Origin: an uncultured Sphingomonas sp.
GTDB taxonomy: Bacteria > Pseudomonadota > Alphaproteobacteria > Sphingomonadales > Sphingomonadaceae
Assembly (NCBI RefSeq): GCF_936927845.1
Contig: NZ_CAKZHV010000029.1
Span: 1-64,000, forward strand
DNA: 64,000 nt
Direction of reading: 5' to 3'
Shown here: piece after piece, positions 16,514-25,222 of the stretch
How the letters are laid out: each line of letters opens with the position of its first letter
Position numbering within the stretch: the first letter of the stretch is position 1
Program-made: the position numbers and the translations under genes
Notes under the pieces: model-generated
Database searches by the model: none
Seen by the model: only the letters and a program-made list of their open reading frames with translations
What the model was told of the DNA's origin: nothing

Positions 16514-17623
16514 ATGAATACCATCAAGGTCGCGGTTATCGGTGTCGGCAATTGCGCCAGCAGTCTGGTGCAGGGCAAGTACCATTATACCGGCAGCAAC
16601 ACCGCCAGCGGCCTGATCCACGAGGACATCGGCGGCTACAAGGTCGGCGACATGGAGTTCGTCGCGGCATTCGACGTCGACAGCCGCAAGGTGGGCCTTG
16701 ATCTCGGCGAGGCGATCTTCGCCAAGCCGAACTGCACCAAGGTGTTCCACGCCGACGTGCCCAAGACCGGCACGATCGTGAAGATGGGCGCGAAGCTCGA
16801 CGGCGTCGCCCCGCACATGTTGACCGCCGCCAACGACCGCGGGTTCGAGATCAACGACACGCGCGACGCGGAAAAGGCCGAGATCGTCGCCGAGCTGAAG
16901 AATTCGGGCGCGGAGATCCTGGTCAACTTCCTGCCGGTCGGCAGCCAGGAAGCGACCGAATTCTACATGGAATGCGCGCTCGAGGCGGGCCTCGGCGTCG
17001 TCAACTGCATGCCGGTGTTCATCGCCTCGCGCCCTGAATGGGAAAAGAAGTTCGCCGACGCGGGCCTGCCGATCATCGGCGATGACGTAAAGGCGCAGGT
17101 CGGCGCGACGATCGTCCACCGCGTGCTCTCCAACCTGTTCGGCCAGCGCGGCGTGACGATCGATCACACCTACCAGCTCAACACCGGCGGCAACACCGAC
17201 TTCATGAACATGCTCGACCGCAACCGGTTGGCGAGCAAGAAGGAGTCGAAGACCGAGGCGGTGCAGGCGGTGATCGCCGAGCGTCTGGCGGACGAGAACA
17301 TCCACGTCGGTCCGTCGGACTATATCCCGTGGCTGGGCGACAACAAGCTGTGCTTCCTGCGCCTCGAAGGCGATCTGTTCGGCGGCGTGCCGATGAACCT
17401 GGAACTGCGCCTGTCGGTCGAGGACTCGCCGAACAGCGCGGCGGTGGTCGTGGACGCGATCCGTTGCGTGAAGCTTGGCCTCGACCGCAAGGTCGGCGGC
17501 GCGCTCGCCGGCCCGTCGGCATTCTTCTGCAAGCACCCGCCCGAGCAGGTGACCGACGATGTCGCGGCGCAGATGACCGACGAGTTCATCGCCGGCCACG
17601 AAGCCCGCATCGCCGCCGAATAA
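16514..17623 (+). CDS. ino1: Inositol-3-phosphate synthase
   Basis: 369 residues of the short (archaeal/actinobacterial-type) myo-inositol-1-phosphate synthase. NAD-binding motif VIGVGNCASSLVQGKYHY at the N-terminus, then GDDVKAQVGATIVHR and LNTGGNTDFMNM, the catalytic-domain signatures. It converts glucose-6-phosphate to inositol-3-phosphate in the cytoplasm. GGGGA lies before the ATG. It is followed after 27 nt by the cytidylyltransferase-like gene and divergent from the CDP-alcohol transferase gene, which together suggests a dedicated inositol-containing product. Confidence 0.95.
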   Translation: MNTIKVAVIGVGNCASSLVQGKYHYTGSNTASGLIHEDIGGYKVGDMEFVAAFDVDSRKVGLDLGEAIFAKPNCTKVFHADVPKTGTIVKMGAKLDGVAPHMLTAANDRGFEINDTRDAEKAEIVAELKNSGAEILVNFLPVGSQEATEFYMECALEAGLGVVNCMPVFIASRPEWEKKFADAGLPIIGDDVKAQVGATIVHRVLSNLFGQRGVTIDHTYQLNTGGNTDFMNMLDRNRLASKKESKTEAVQAVIAERLADENIHVGPSDYIPWLGDNKLCFLRLEGDLFGGVPMNLELRLSVEDSPNSAAVVVDAIRCVKLGLDRKVGGALAGPSAFFCKHPPEQVTDDVAAQMTDEFIAGHEARIAAE

Positions 17624-17650
17624 CGGCCACGGTCGCGCGGGACTGATCCG

Positions 17651-18391
17651 ATGCACGCCGTGATCGTCGCGGCCGGCTATGGCAGCCGGCTGCGCGCGGT
17701 GTCGCCGTCGAAACCGCTGACCCCGGTCGCGGGCGTCGCGCTGATCGACCGCGTCATCCTCGCGGCGCGCGACGGCGGCGCGAGCGCGTTCACCGTCGTG
17801 ACAGGTCACGAGGGCGAGGCGCTGGAGGCGCATCTGGCGCAGGCGGCGCGGACCTATCGTGTCAAGATCACCTGCGTGCGCACCGACGATTGGTCGCGGC
17901 CGAACGGACACTCGGTCCTGACCGGCGCCGCGGCGGTCGGGCGCGAGCGGCATCTGCTGATGATGGCGGATCACCTGTTCGATCCCGCACTGGTCGCGAG
18001 CGTGATCGCCGCGCCCGCCGCCGCGCTGGTGCTCGGCGTCGATCGTCGATTGGACAATCCGCTGGTCGATCTCGACGATGTGACGCGGGTGCGCACCGCC
18101 GCTGACCGGGACGGCGACCGGATCGTCGCGATCGGCAAGCACCTGCCCGATTACGACTGCTACGACACCGGCGTGTTCGCGGTCGATGGACGGTTCCACG
18201 ACGCGTTGCGCGCCTCGATCATCAGCGGCGGCGCGGGATCGATCTCGGCGGGCGTCGAGGCGCTGGCGCAAAGCGGTGACGCCCGTGTCGTCGACGTAGG
18301 GAACGCCTGGTGGCTCGACGTCGACGATCCGCGCGCGCTCGCCCAGGCCGAAGACGCGCTCGCCGGCCGCGCGCACGGGCTGGCGGCCTGA
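17651..18391 (+). CDS. NTP transferase, probable CTP:inositol-1-phosphate cytidylyltransferase (IPCT-like)
   Basis: 246-residue Rossmann-type nucleotidyltransferase. Signature VAAGYGSRL (6-14) and SKPLTPVAG (20-28) bind the nucleotide; NGHSVLTGA (85-93) and LLMMADHLF (102-110, Asp107) resemble the acceptor and metal-binding motifs of IPCT proteins. Linked downstream of ino1, so inositol phosphate is the likely substrate and CDP-inositol the product. In Archaeoglobus this domain is fused to a CDP-alcohol transferase; here the two are separate genes. Other sugar phosphates cannot be excluded. Confidence 0.8.
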   Translation: MHAVIVAAGYGSRLRAVSPSKPLTPVAGVALIDRVILAARDGGASAFTVVTGHEGEALEAHLAQAARTYRVKITCVRTDDWSRPNGHSVLTGAAAVGRERHLLMMADHLFDPALVASVIAAPAAALVLGVDRRLDNPLVDLDDVTRVRTAADRDGDRIVAIGKHLPDYDCYDTGVFAVDGRFHDALRASIISGGAGSISAGVEALAQSGDARVVDVGNAWWLDVDDPRALAQAEDALAGRAHGLAA

Positions 18392-18513
18392 TCCGCCCGA
18401 CCTGACCGACCAGCCTGATCGCCTGGCCTGATCGGCTGCGCCGGATCAGCAAGAATATGTAACCGTTGCGGCCGGAACGCCGCGGGCGCGGTGGCGATTG
18501 GAATGGCTGATCC

Positions 18514-18747
18514 ATGTTGAGGCCATCCGCCATGAACCGACGCGAAACCCGTGCCCGCACCTTTTCCGGCTGGCCCGTGCTCGCCGTGCTCGCGATCCTG
18601 ATCGCGGGCGTGCTCTATCTGACGCTCGCGCGGCGGGAGCCGGCGGCGCGCGTCAAGCCCGCGACCGGCTCGGCGCAGGCGATGGCGCTCGCCGCCGCGC
18701 GCGACGATGCCGCGTCCAAGCAAGCGGGCGATCCATCTAGGCAATAG
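18514..18747 (+). CDS. Small single-pass membrane protein
   Basis: 77 residues, not recognised. A basic N-terminus (NRRETRARTFSG) precedes one hydrophobic helix (WPVLAVLAILIAGVLYLTLA) and a polar Ala-rich tail of about 35 residues. A start six codons later (ATG 18532, after GAGG) is equally plausible. It lies between the inositol module and the thiolase gene; no functional link is evident. Confidence 0.6.
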   Translation: MLRPSAMNRRETRARTFSGWPVLAVLAILIAGVLYLTLARREPAARVKPATGSAQAMALAAARDDAASKQAGDPSRQ

Positions 18748-18813
18748 CACGCACGCGCGATTGCGACGGCCGCGCGCCCGATCTAGGCAGGGGCAACCAT
18801 CAGGAGAGCCCCC

Positions 18814-20010
18814 ATGCGCGAAGCCGCTATCGTATCCACCGCCCGCACCGCGATCGGCAAGGCATATCGCGGCGCGTTCAACGCGACCGAGGCACCGGTG
18901 CTCGCCGGGCACGTGATGAACGCCGCGGTGGAGCGCGCCGGGATCGACCCCGCGCGGATCGACGACGTGTTCTGGGGCGTCGGCAATCAATGGGGCACGC
19001 AGGGCGGCAACGCCGGGCGGATGGCGATCTTCGCCGGCGCATTGCCGCATTCGGTGCCGGCGTTCACGCTCGACCGCAAGTGCGGTTCTGGGCTGACCGC
19101 GGTGGCGCTCGCCGCGCGTTCGATCATCGCGGGCGACATCGACGTCGCGCTGGCGGGCGGCATGGAGTCGATCAGCTACACGGTCACCAAGGACGCACCG
19201 CGCTTCGTCAACGAAAGCGTCACGAGCAAAGTGCCCGCCGCCTACATCCCGATGATCGAGACGGCCGAGATCGTCGCCGAGCGCTACGGCATCACGCGCG
19301 CCGCCCAGGACGAATATGGCGCGATGAGCCAACAGCGCGCCGCGCGCGGACTGGAGACAGGCGCATTCGCCGAAGAGATCGTGCCGATCACGGTCGAGAA
19401 GGCGATCTTCGACAAGGCGGGCAACAGGACCGGCACCGAGACAGTCACCGTGACGCAGGATGAGGGCATTCGTGCGGGCAGCACGGTCGAGGCGCTGTCG
19501 GGGCTCAAGACCGTGTGGGCGGGCGGCGAGTTCACCGGGCCGGGCAGCAACGTGACCGCGGGCAACGCCAGCCAATTGTCGGACGGCGCCGCCGCGCAGA
19601 TCGTGATGGACCGCGCGACCGCCGAGGCTGAGGGCAAGGACATCCTCGGCATCTATCGCGGCTTCCAGGCGGCGGGGTGCGAGCCCGACGAGATGGGGAT
19701 CGGCCCCGTCTTCGCGATACCGAAGCTTTTGGAGCGCTCCGGGCTGTCGGTCGGCGACATCGGGCTATGGGAGTTGAACGAGGCGTTCGCGTCGCAATGC
19801 CTCTACTGCCGCGATCATCTCGGCATCGATCCCGACAAGTACAACGTCAACGGCGGCGCGATCGCGGTCGGGCATCCGTTCGGCATGACGGGCAGCCGGT
19901 TGGTCGGCCACGCGCTGATCGAGGGTCGCAAGCGCGGGGTGCGCTACGTCGTCGTGTCGATGTGCACCGCAGGCGGCATGGGCGCGGCGGGATTGTTCGA
20001 GATCGTCTGA
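18814..20010 (+). CDS. Acetyl-CoA C-acyltransferase (thiolase family)
   Basis: 398 residues with the full thiolase active site: nucleophile Cys90 (LDRKCGSG), NEAFA, His354 (GGAIAVGHPFGMTG) and the second Cys384 (CTAGGMG). It performs thiolytic cleavage or Claisen condensation of acyl-CoA, probably as FadA-type beta-oxidation or acetyl-CoA acetyltransferase; the sequence alone does not separate these. AGGAGAG precedes the start. No fadB or phaB gene is adjacent. Confidence 0.93.
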   Translation: MREAAIVSTARTAIGKAYRGAFNATEAPVLAGHVMNAAVERAGIDPARIDDVFWGVGNQWGTQGGNAGRMAIFAGALPHSVPAFTLDRKCGSGLTAVALAARSIIAGDIDVALAGGMESISYTVTKDAPRFVNESVTSKVPAAYIPMIETAEIVAERYGITRAAQDEYGAMSQQRAARGLETGAFAEEIVPITVEKAIFDKAGNRTGTETVTVTQDEGIRAGSTVEALSGLKTVWAGGEFTGPGSNVTAGNASQLSDGAAAQIVMDRATAEAEGKDILGIYRGFQAAGCEPDEMGIGPVFAIPKLLERSGLSVGDIGLWELNEAFASQCLYCRDHLGIDPDKYNVNGGAIAVGHPFGMTGSRLVGHALIEGRKRGVRYVVVSMCTAGGMGAAGLFEIV

Positions 20011-20044
20011 CGGATCGGCTGTGCCGGCGGCGCGTTTGAGCGGC

Positions 20045-20440
20045 ATGAACGACAAGATGCGCAACACCGACCGCCGGAACCCCGACGCGCCGCTCGACCA
20101 TGCCGAGGTCGATCACGAACGCTCGCACCAACCCGCGCCGTTCAACCGGCCGGAGGGCTATACCGGCCAGGATTACAGCGTCGAGGACGAGCGCGCGCGC
20201 GGTGCGCGGGCTCCCTCCGGCACCGTTGCCGCGCGCCCCGGCGAGCATGTGCGCGACGCGGCACCGGTTCCGCCCGACAACGGCCAGCGTGCGTCGTTCG
20301 ATCCGGCGACGGGCGAGGTGCACGGCAGCGGTAGCGGCGCGGGCGGCGGCAATCCCGGCGAGGCGTTCGACGACGACAGCACCGGCGAGGAGCCGGGCCT
20401 GTCCGGCGGCGCAAGCGCGAGCCAGCCGCCGCAGCGTTGA
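20045..20440 (+). CDS. Hypothetical disordered protein
   Basis: 131 residues, not recognised. Composition is Asp, Glu, Arg, Pro and Gly rich, without hydrophobic segments. It contains HAEVDHERSHQPAPFNRPEGY and a Gly/Ser-rich C-terminal third. It may be one of the small stress-type proteins common in sphingomonads, but no EcfG-type promoter is visible here. GAGCGG precedes the ATG; an in-frame GTG eight codons earlier is possible. Confidence 0.6.
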   Translation: MNDKMRNTDRRNPDAPLDHAEVDHERSHQPAPFNRPEGYTGQDYSVEDERARGARAPSGTVAARPGEHVRDAAPVPPDNGQRASFDPATGEVHGSGSGAGGGNPGEAFDDDSTGEEPGLSGGASASQPPQR

Positions 20441-20507
20441 GCTGAGTGTCCGGCGGGTCGTTGACCCTGCCGCGATAACGCTGCGGCAGCGAAGTACGCA
20501 GCACATC

Positions 20508-20972
20508 ATGCCGCTTCCCGAACCGCTCGCGAAAACGATCACCGCCGTCGCCTTGGCACTGCGCGACGCAGGCGATCCGTGGTGGATCATCTCCAGCGCT
20601 GCAGCCGCGCTCCACGGCGTGCAGCCGATCACGGTCGCCGACGTGGACGTGATCCTCAGCCCAGACGACGCGACCCGAGTGTTCCCGCAACTGGGTATCG
20701 CGCCCCTGCCGCCCTCCAACCACCCGCGCTTCCGCTCGGCGGTGTTCGGCCGCTGGCTGGTGCCGCCGCTCGCCGTAGAGTTCATGGCCGTGTTCGAGCT
20801 GCGCGATACTGACGGCCTTTGGCGTCCGGTCGTGCCGCAGACGCGTGAAGCGGTGTCGCTGGGCCAGACCACCGTGTTCGTTCCAGCACGTGCCGAGTTG
20901 CGTGCGATGTTCGCGCGGTTTGGCCGCGCGAAGGACCACGCACGGATCGCATTGCTCGATCAGATCGGCTGA
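20508..20972 (+). CDS. Nucleotidyltransferase-fold protein (minimal NTase-like)
   Basis: 154 residues. The segment IISSAAAALHGVQPITVADVDVIL has the G/S-S-x-A-(x)-H-G...D-V-D arrangement of small nucleotidyltransferases (MNT and AbiEii-like). The C-terminal ARAELRAMFARFGRAKDHARIALLDQ is typical of the helical tail of such proteins. They may act as toxins, tRNA modifiers or orphan enzymes. No antitoxin-like partner is adjacent, so a toxin role is not supported. The upstream frame has no ribosome site; ATG was chosen by the start of homology. Confidence 0.6.
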   Translation: MPLPEPLAKTITAVALALRDAGDPWWIISSAAAALHGVQPITVADVDVILSPDDATRVFPQLGIAPLPPSNHPRFRSAVFGRWLVPPLAVEFMAVFELRDTDGLWRPVVPQTREAVSLGQTTVFVPARAELRAMFARFGRAKDHARIALLDQIG

Positions 20973-21119
20973 TGCCGCGGCGAGATGCGCACGACCACCG
21001 GCGACGTAGCCCTGCCATCCAGCCGGTAGTTTTGCACCCGTCATCCGCGCTACGCCACGGAACCGCCCCTCTCCCCCAACCGTTCGCGCGGCTCACTTCG
21101 AGCGGGAAAACAATCACCT

Positions 21120-24100
21120 ATGTCCGACGACGCGCCCGCTGCCGCCATGCTGATCGGCAGCGCCCCCGCCGCCCCGATGCTTGAGACCGGGGAGATCGCG
21201 GCGGCGGCGGCCGAGCTGCTGGGCAGCGGCGACGTGCTGATCGCCGCGGTTGACGAGGCGCGCGGTATCGCCATCGCCCACGCGCTCGCCGCGGCCGCGC
21301 CCGACGCGTGCGTCTTGTTCTGCCCAGGCAGCGACGCGTTGCCCGGCGACGATGCCCCCGCCTCCCCCGCCAACGTCGGACAGCGCGTCTCGGCGCTGCG
21401 CCAGTTGCGGCTGCTGACCGCGAAAAAGAAGCGCGCACCCGTCGCATGCGTGACCACCGGTGAGGCGCTGGCGCGCGCTTACCCGCCGCCGCAGGCGTTC
21501 GAGGCGACGCCGCCGACGGTCGAGCTGGGCGCCGCGATCGACCTGTCCGCGCTGTCCGACGAACTGCTCGAGCTCGGCTATCTCGCCGACGAGCGTGTCG
21601 ACGAGCCGGGCGAGATCGCGCTGCGCGGCGCGGTGCTCGACGTCTTCCCCGCCGACGCCGACCTGCCGCTGCGCATCGAGGTGGCCGACGGCAAGATCGC
21701 CAGCCTGCGCTGCTACGACCCCGCCGACCAGCGCACCGTGGGCGAGATCGAGCGGCGCGAGCTCGGCCGCGTGTCCGAGCCGAAGCTGGGAAAGGAGCGC
21801 ACGACGCTGCTCGACCATCTTCCGAGTGCGTGCGTCGTGATCGGCCCCGCGGCCGACGAGCGCCGGCGGCGCTTCCTCGCCCTGTCGGCCGACGCGGAAA
21901 AGCGCCGCCCCAGGCGCGCGCTGAAGGACGTGATCGACGAGGCCGCATGGGCGGCGGCGATCGAGGTGGCCGAGCAGGTGACGATCGAGCGGGTCGGCGA
22001 GTTGCCGCCGCGCTTCGTCGAGGGCAAGGCACCGCTGCGCGCCTTCGCCAAGGCAGCGCGCGCGGCGTGGGACGGTGGAACACGCGTCGTCCTGATGGGC
22101 AGCGCGCGCGACCTGCGCTTCCTGCGCCGCCGCGTCGCCAAGGCGGTGAAGCGCGAACCCCACCAGGTCACCTCCTGGGCCGAGGTCACGAAGGCGACGG
22201 GTGACGCCTTTCTGCTGCTGGAGATGGCGACCGATCGCGGGTTCCGGCGCGACGGCGTGCTGGCGGTCGCCGCCGCCGACCTGCTCGGCAGCCGCGCCGA
22301 GCGCGACACGACCTCGACCGGGCCGGCGGACGCGGCGCTGTTCGACTTCGGCGAGATCCGCGTCGGCGACGTGGTGGTGCACGAGGAACACGGCATCGGC
22401 GTGGTCGCGGGTCTGGAGCGCATGACGCACGACGAGGGCAGCACGACAGGCGACGCGATCAAACTGACCTACGCGGGCGAGGCGACGCGGCTGGTGCCGG
22501 TCGCCGAGGCGGACCGCATCTGGCGCTACGGCGCGGAGGCCGACGCGGTGACGCTCGACAAGCTCGACGGATCGAGCTGGCAGAAGCGCCGCGGCGAGAT
22601 CGAGGAGACGATCGCCAAGGACGCGGCGGCGCTGACCGATCTGGCCAAGGAACGGGCGGAGCGCGACGCGCCAGTGCTCGCGCCCGACACCGCGGCCTAT
22701 GAGCGGTTTGCGGCGGGCTTCCCCTTCACCGAAACGGCGGATCAGGCGCGCGCGATCGAGGCGGTGCGCACCGACCTCGCCTCGGGCAAGCCGATGGACC
22801 GGCTGGTGATCGGCGATGTTGGTTACGGCAAGACCGAGGTCGCGCTGCGCGCCGCCGCGCTCGCCGCATTGGCGGGCGGACAGGTCGCGATCGCCGCGCC
22901 GACGACGGTGCTCGCGCGCCAGCACCTGGAGAGTTTCGCCAGCCGCTTCGAGGGAACAGACGTGGTGGTCGCCGGCCTGTCGCGGCTGTCGAGCGCGGCG
23001 GAGAAGAAGCAGGTCAAGGCCGGCCTGGCCGACGGGTCGATCCACGTCGTCGTCGGCACCGGTGCGGTCGCGGGCAAGGGCGTCGCGTACAAGAACCTCA
23101 GCCTCGTCATCATCGACGAGGAACAGCGGTTCGGCGCGGCGGACAAGCAGCGCTTGCGCGACCTGTCGGCGGGGCATGTGCTGTCGCTGTCGGCGACGCC
23201 GATCCCGCGCACGTTGCAATCGGCGCTGGTCGGATTGCAGCAACTCTCCGTCATCGCAACGCCCCCGGCGCGGCGCCAGCCGATCCGCACCGCGGTCGCC
23301 AGCTTCGACCCCGAGGTGATGCGCGCAGCGCTGCTGCGCGAAAAGGCACGCGGCGGGCAGAGCTTCGTCGTCGTGCCGCGGATCGAAGACATGGCACCGC
23401 TCGCCGAAAAGCTCGAACGGCTGGTGCCCGAGCTCGACCTGCTCCAGGCACACGGCAAGATGGCGGCGGCGGAGATCGACGACGCCATGGTCAGGTTCGG
23501 GCGCGGCGACGGCGACGTGCTGCTCGCGACCAACATCATCGAGGCGGGATTGGACGTGCCGCGCGCGAACACGATGGTGATCTGGCGCGCCGACCGCTTC
23601 GGGCTGTCGCAACTGCACCAGCTACGCGGGCGCGTCGGGCGCGGCAGCCGGCGCGGGCAGGTGCTGCTGTTCACCGAACCCGACCACGAGATCGCGCCGC
23701 GTACCCTCAAACGGCTGCGCACGCTGGAAGCATTCGATCGATTGGGCGCGGGCTTCGCGATCAGCGCGCGCGATCTCGACATGCGCGGTGCGGGCGACCT
23801 GTTGGGCGAAACGCAGGCCGGGCACATGAAGCTGATCGGGATCGACCTCTACCAGCAATTGCTCGAGGACGCGCTGCGCCGCGCGCGCGGCGAGGAAGCC
23901 GACCGCTGGACGCCCGAACTGCAATTGGGGGTCGAGGGTTGTCTGCCCGAAACGTGGATCCCCGACGAGGAACTGCGCGTGTCGATCTATGGTCGGATCG
24001 CGCGGCTGTACGACGCCGAGGCGCTCGACGCGTTGGAGGAGGAACTGGAGGACCGCTTCGGTGCGATGCCCGACGAGGCACGTACGCTGATCGCGGTCGC

Positions 24101-24308
24101 GCGGCTGCGCGCCGAGGCGCGCGCGGCGCAGATCCAGCGCATCGTCGCGGGACCGGCCGCGATCGCGCTCGAACCACGCCCACGCGTCACGCTGTCGGCG
24201 GAAGCGCTGGAGGAGAAGAACGGCCGCTACCTGCTGCGCGAGCGGATCGAGGATGCCGACGAGCGACTGGCGAAGGTGCAGGAGGTGGTCGCAGCGCTGG
24301 CGGAATGA
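21120..24308 (+). CDS. Mfd-family helicase, divergent transcription-repair coupling factor paralogue
   Basis: 1062 residues with Mfd architecture: UvrB-like N-terminal region, RNA-polymerase-interacting domain (GDVVVHEEHGIGVVAGLERM), SF2 helicase with Walker A GDVGYGKTE and DEEQ box (IIDEEQRFGAADKQ), motif SATPIPRTL, motif VI QLRGRVGRGSRRG and a TRCF-like C-terminus. Canonical alphaproteobacterial Mfd is about 1150 residues and has different residues after PIPRTL and in the DEEH region. I infer a second Mfd-like gene rather than the housekeeping copy. If it is the only one, it is simply mfd. Confidence 0.85.
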   Translation: MSDDAPAAAMLIGSAPAAPMLETGEIAAAAAELLGSGDVLIAAVDEARGIAIAHALAAAAPDACVLFCPGSDALPGDDAPASPANVGQRVSALRQLRLLTAKKKRAPVACVTTGEALARAYPPPQAFEATPPTVELGAAIDLSALSDELLELGYLADERVDEPGEIALRGAVLDVFPADADLPLRIEVADGKIASLRCYDPADQRTVGEIERRELGRVSEPKLGKERTTLLDHLPSACVVIGPAADERRRRFLALSADAEKRRPRRALKDVIDEAAWAAAIEVAEQVTIERVGELPPRFVEGKAPLRAFAKAARAAWDGGTRVVLMGSARDLRFLRRRVAKAVKREPHQVTSWAEVTKATGDAFLLLEMATDRGFRRDGVLAVAAADLLGSRAERDTTSTGPADAALFDFGEIRVGDVVVHEEHGIGVVAGLERMTHDEGSTTGDAIKLTYAGEATRLVPVAEADRIWRYGAEADAVTLDKLDGSSWQKRRGEIEETIAKDAAALTDLAKERAERDAPVLAPDTAAYERFAAGFPFTETADQARAIEAVRTDLASGKPMDRLVIGDVGYGKTEVALRAAALAALAGGQVAIAAPTTVLARQHLESFASRFEGTDVVVAGLSRLSSAAEKKQVKAGLADGSIHVVVGTGAVAGKGVAYKNLSLVIIDEEQRFGAADKQRLRDLSAGHVLSLSATPIPRTLQSALVGLQQLSVIATPPARRQPIRTAVASFDPEVMRAALLREKARGGQSFVVVPRIEDMAPLAEKLERLVPELDLLQAHGKMAAAEIDDAMVRFGRGDGDVLLATNIIEAGLDVPRANTMVIWRADRFGLSQLHQLRGRVGRGSRRGQVLLFTEPDHEIAPRTLKRLRTLEAFDRLGAGFAISARDLDMRGAGDLLGETQAGHMKLIGIDLYQQLLEDALRRARGEEADRWTPELQLGVEGCLPETWIPDEELRVSIYGRIARLYDAEALDALEEELEDRFGAMPDEARTLIAVARLRAEARAAQIQRIVAGPAAIALEPRPRVTLSAEALEEKNGRYLLRERIEDADERLAKVQEVVAALAE

Positions 24309-24379
24309 GGTGGCGGGTGGAGGGCGATGCCACGATCACCGCAACGCGTCGTTGCCCCACCTGACCCCCGCTCTAGTCA

Positions 24380-24398
24380 CCCCGGACTTGATCCGGGG
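24380..24398. repeat. Palindromic repeat unit 1 (CCCCGGA...TCCGGGG)
   Basis: CCCCGGA-CTTGA-TCCGGGG, a 7-bp perfect inverted repeat of the 'CCCGGACTTGATCCGGG' kind dispersed in many alphaproteobacterial genomes. It lies in the gap after the Mfd-like gene. Confidence 0.7.
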
Positions 24399-24431
24399 AC
24401 CCGCTATTTAGACGGAGCGAGAGAAGGTAGC

Positions 24432-24458
24432 GTCATCCCGGATCGAGCCCGGGATGAC
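24432..24458. repeat. Palindromic repeat unit 2 (GTCATCCCGG...CCGGGATGAC)
   Basis: A 10-bp perfect inverted repeat (GTCATCCCGG / CCGGGATGAC) with a 7-nt spacer, related to the unit 34 nt to its left. It may also act as a bidirectional 3' end for the convergent Mfd-like and deaminase genes. Confidence 0.7.
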
Positions 24459-24508
24459 AGGATGCCGCACGTTGGTACGCCATCTCGCGGTTCGAGAGGA
24501 AGCCGCGA

Positions 24509-25000
24509 TCACAAATTCGCCTGTTCCTCCACCGGCAGGTCGGCACCCGGACCGTAGTAAAGCTCGGCACACTCGTTCCGCAGGCAACCGCCCTCGATCG
24601 TGATGTCGTCACGATACGCGTGGGTGACGAAGGCGAGCGTGTCGACGCCGTGCGCCTCGAAATACATCGGGTGCACGTCCGCGCCTTCCGCGCCGTAAAC
24701 GACCCGCGTCACCTTGGACCAGATCGAGGCCATCGTGCACATGCCGCACGGTTGCAGCGTCGAATAGAGCGTCGCGCCGCGCAGTTCCATGTCGCCGATG
24801 CGCTCACACGCGCGACGGATCGCCATCATCTCGGCGTGGGCGGTCGCGTCGGGCAGTTCGTGCGTCTGGTTGCGCTCGGCTGCCAGCACCTGCCCGTCGC
24901 GCACGATCACGCAGCCGAGCGGCGAGGTCGACGGGTCCGAGCCCTTCGATCGCGCGACCTCCAGCGCCACGCGCATCCAGCGTTCGTCGTCCTCGGTCAT
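24509..25000 (-). CDS. Nucleoside deaminase (guanine deaminase-like)
   Basis: 163-residue zinc-dependent deaminase. Zinc and catalytic motifs HAEMMAI (His55, Glu57) and PCGMC (Cys85, Cys88) are complete. The C-terminal EECAELYYG-like segment (NECAELYYGPGAD) resembles the guanine deaminase branch, which uses its C-terminus to close the active site. It would deaminate a purine base or nucleoside in salvage. Single gene, convergent with the Mfd-like gene. Confidence 0.85.
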   Translation of the reverse strand: MTEDDERWMRVALEVARSKGSDPSTSPLGCVIVRDGQVLAAERNQTHELPDATAHAEMMAIRRACERIGDMELRGATLYSTLQPCGMCTMASIWSKVTRVVYGAEGADVHPMYFEAHGVDTLAFVTHAYRDDITIEGGCLRNECAELYYGPGADLPVEEQANL

Positions 25001-25155
25001 CGATCATCCCCTTCGGGCACGATAACGTGCGGACGGATCGAAAGACGCGTCTCCGGTGGAGCGAAATGCCGCTATTCAACGCTCAGGCGGAACAAGGGTG
25101 TGACGCAGGCATAAAGCCCGACGCGGGTTCGCGGCGTAACGGTGCCGCAAACGCA

Positions 25156-25190
25156 GACGCGCTCCTGCCGGGGGGCGGCAGGAGCGCGTC
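25156..25190 (-). terminator. Strong hairpin downstream of ohr
   Basis: A perfect 14-bp stem (GACGCGCTCCTGCC / GGCAGGAGCGCGTC) with a 7-nt loop lies 33 nt after the ohr stop codon. No T-run follows, so termination is inferred from stem strength and position. Confidence 0.65.
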
Positions 25191-25222
25191 GCGTTCGGTC
25201 CGTCGCTCGCGCGGAGGGGGGC

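Noticed and set aside
18470..18500. EcfG promoter before the small membrane protein at 18514
   Set aside because: GGAAC is present but the -10 region reads GATT rather than CGTT, two mismatches.
20508..20972. AbiEii/MNT toxin-antitoxin module
   Set aside because: The nucleotidyltransferase-like gene has no adjacent HEPN or antitoxin gene.
21114..23618. Long antisense frame opposite the Mfd-like gene
   Set aside because: Same reasoning: no motifs and opposite strand to a conserved helicase.
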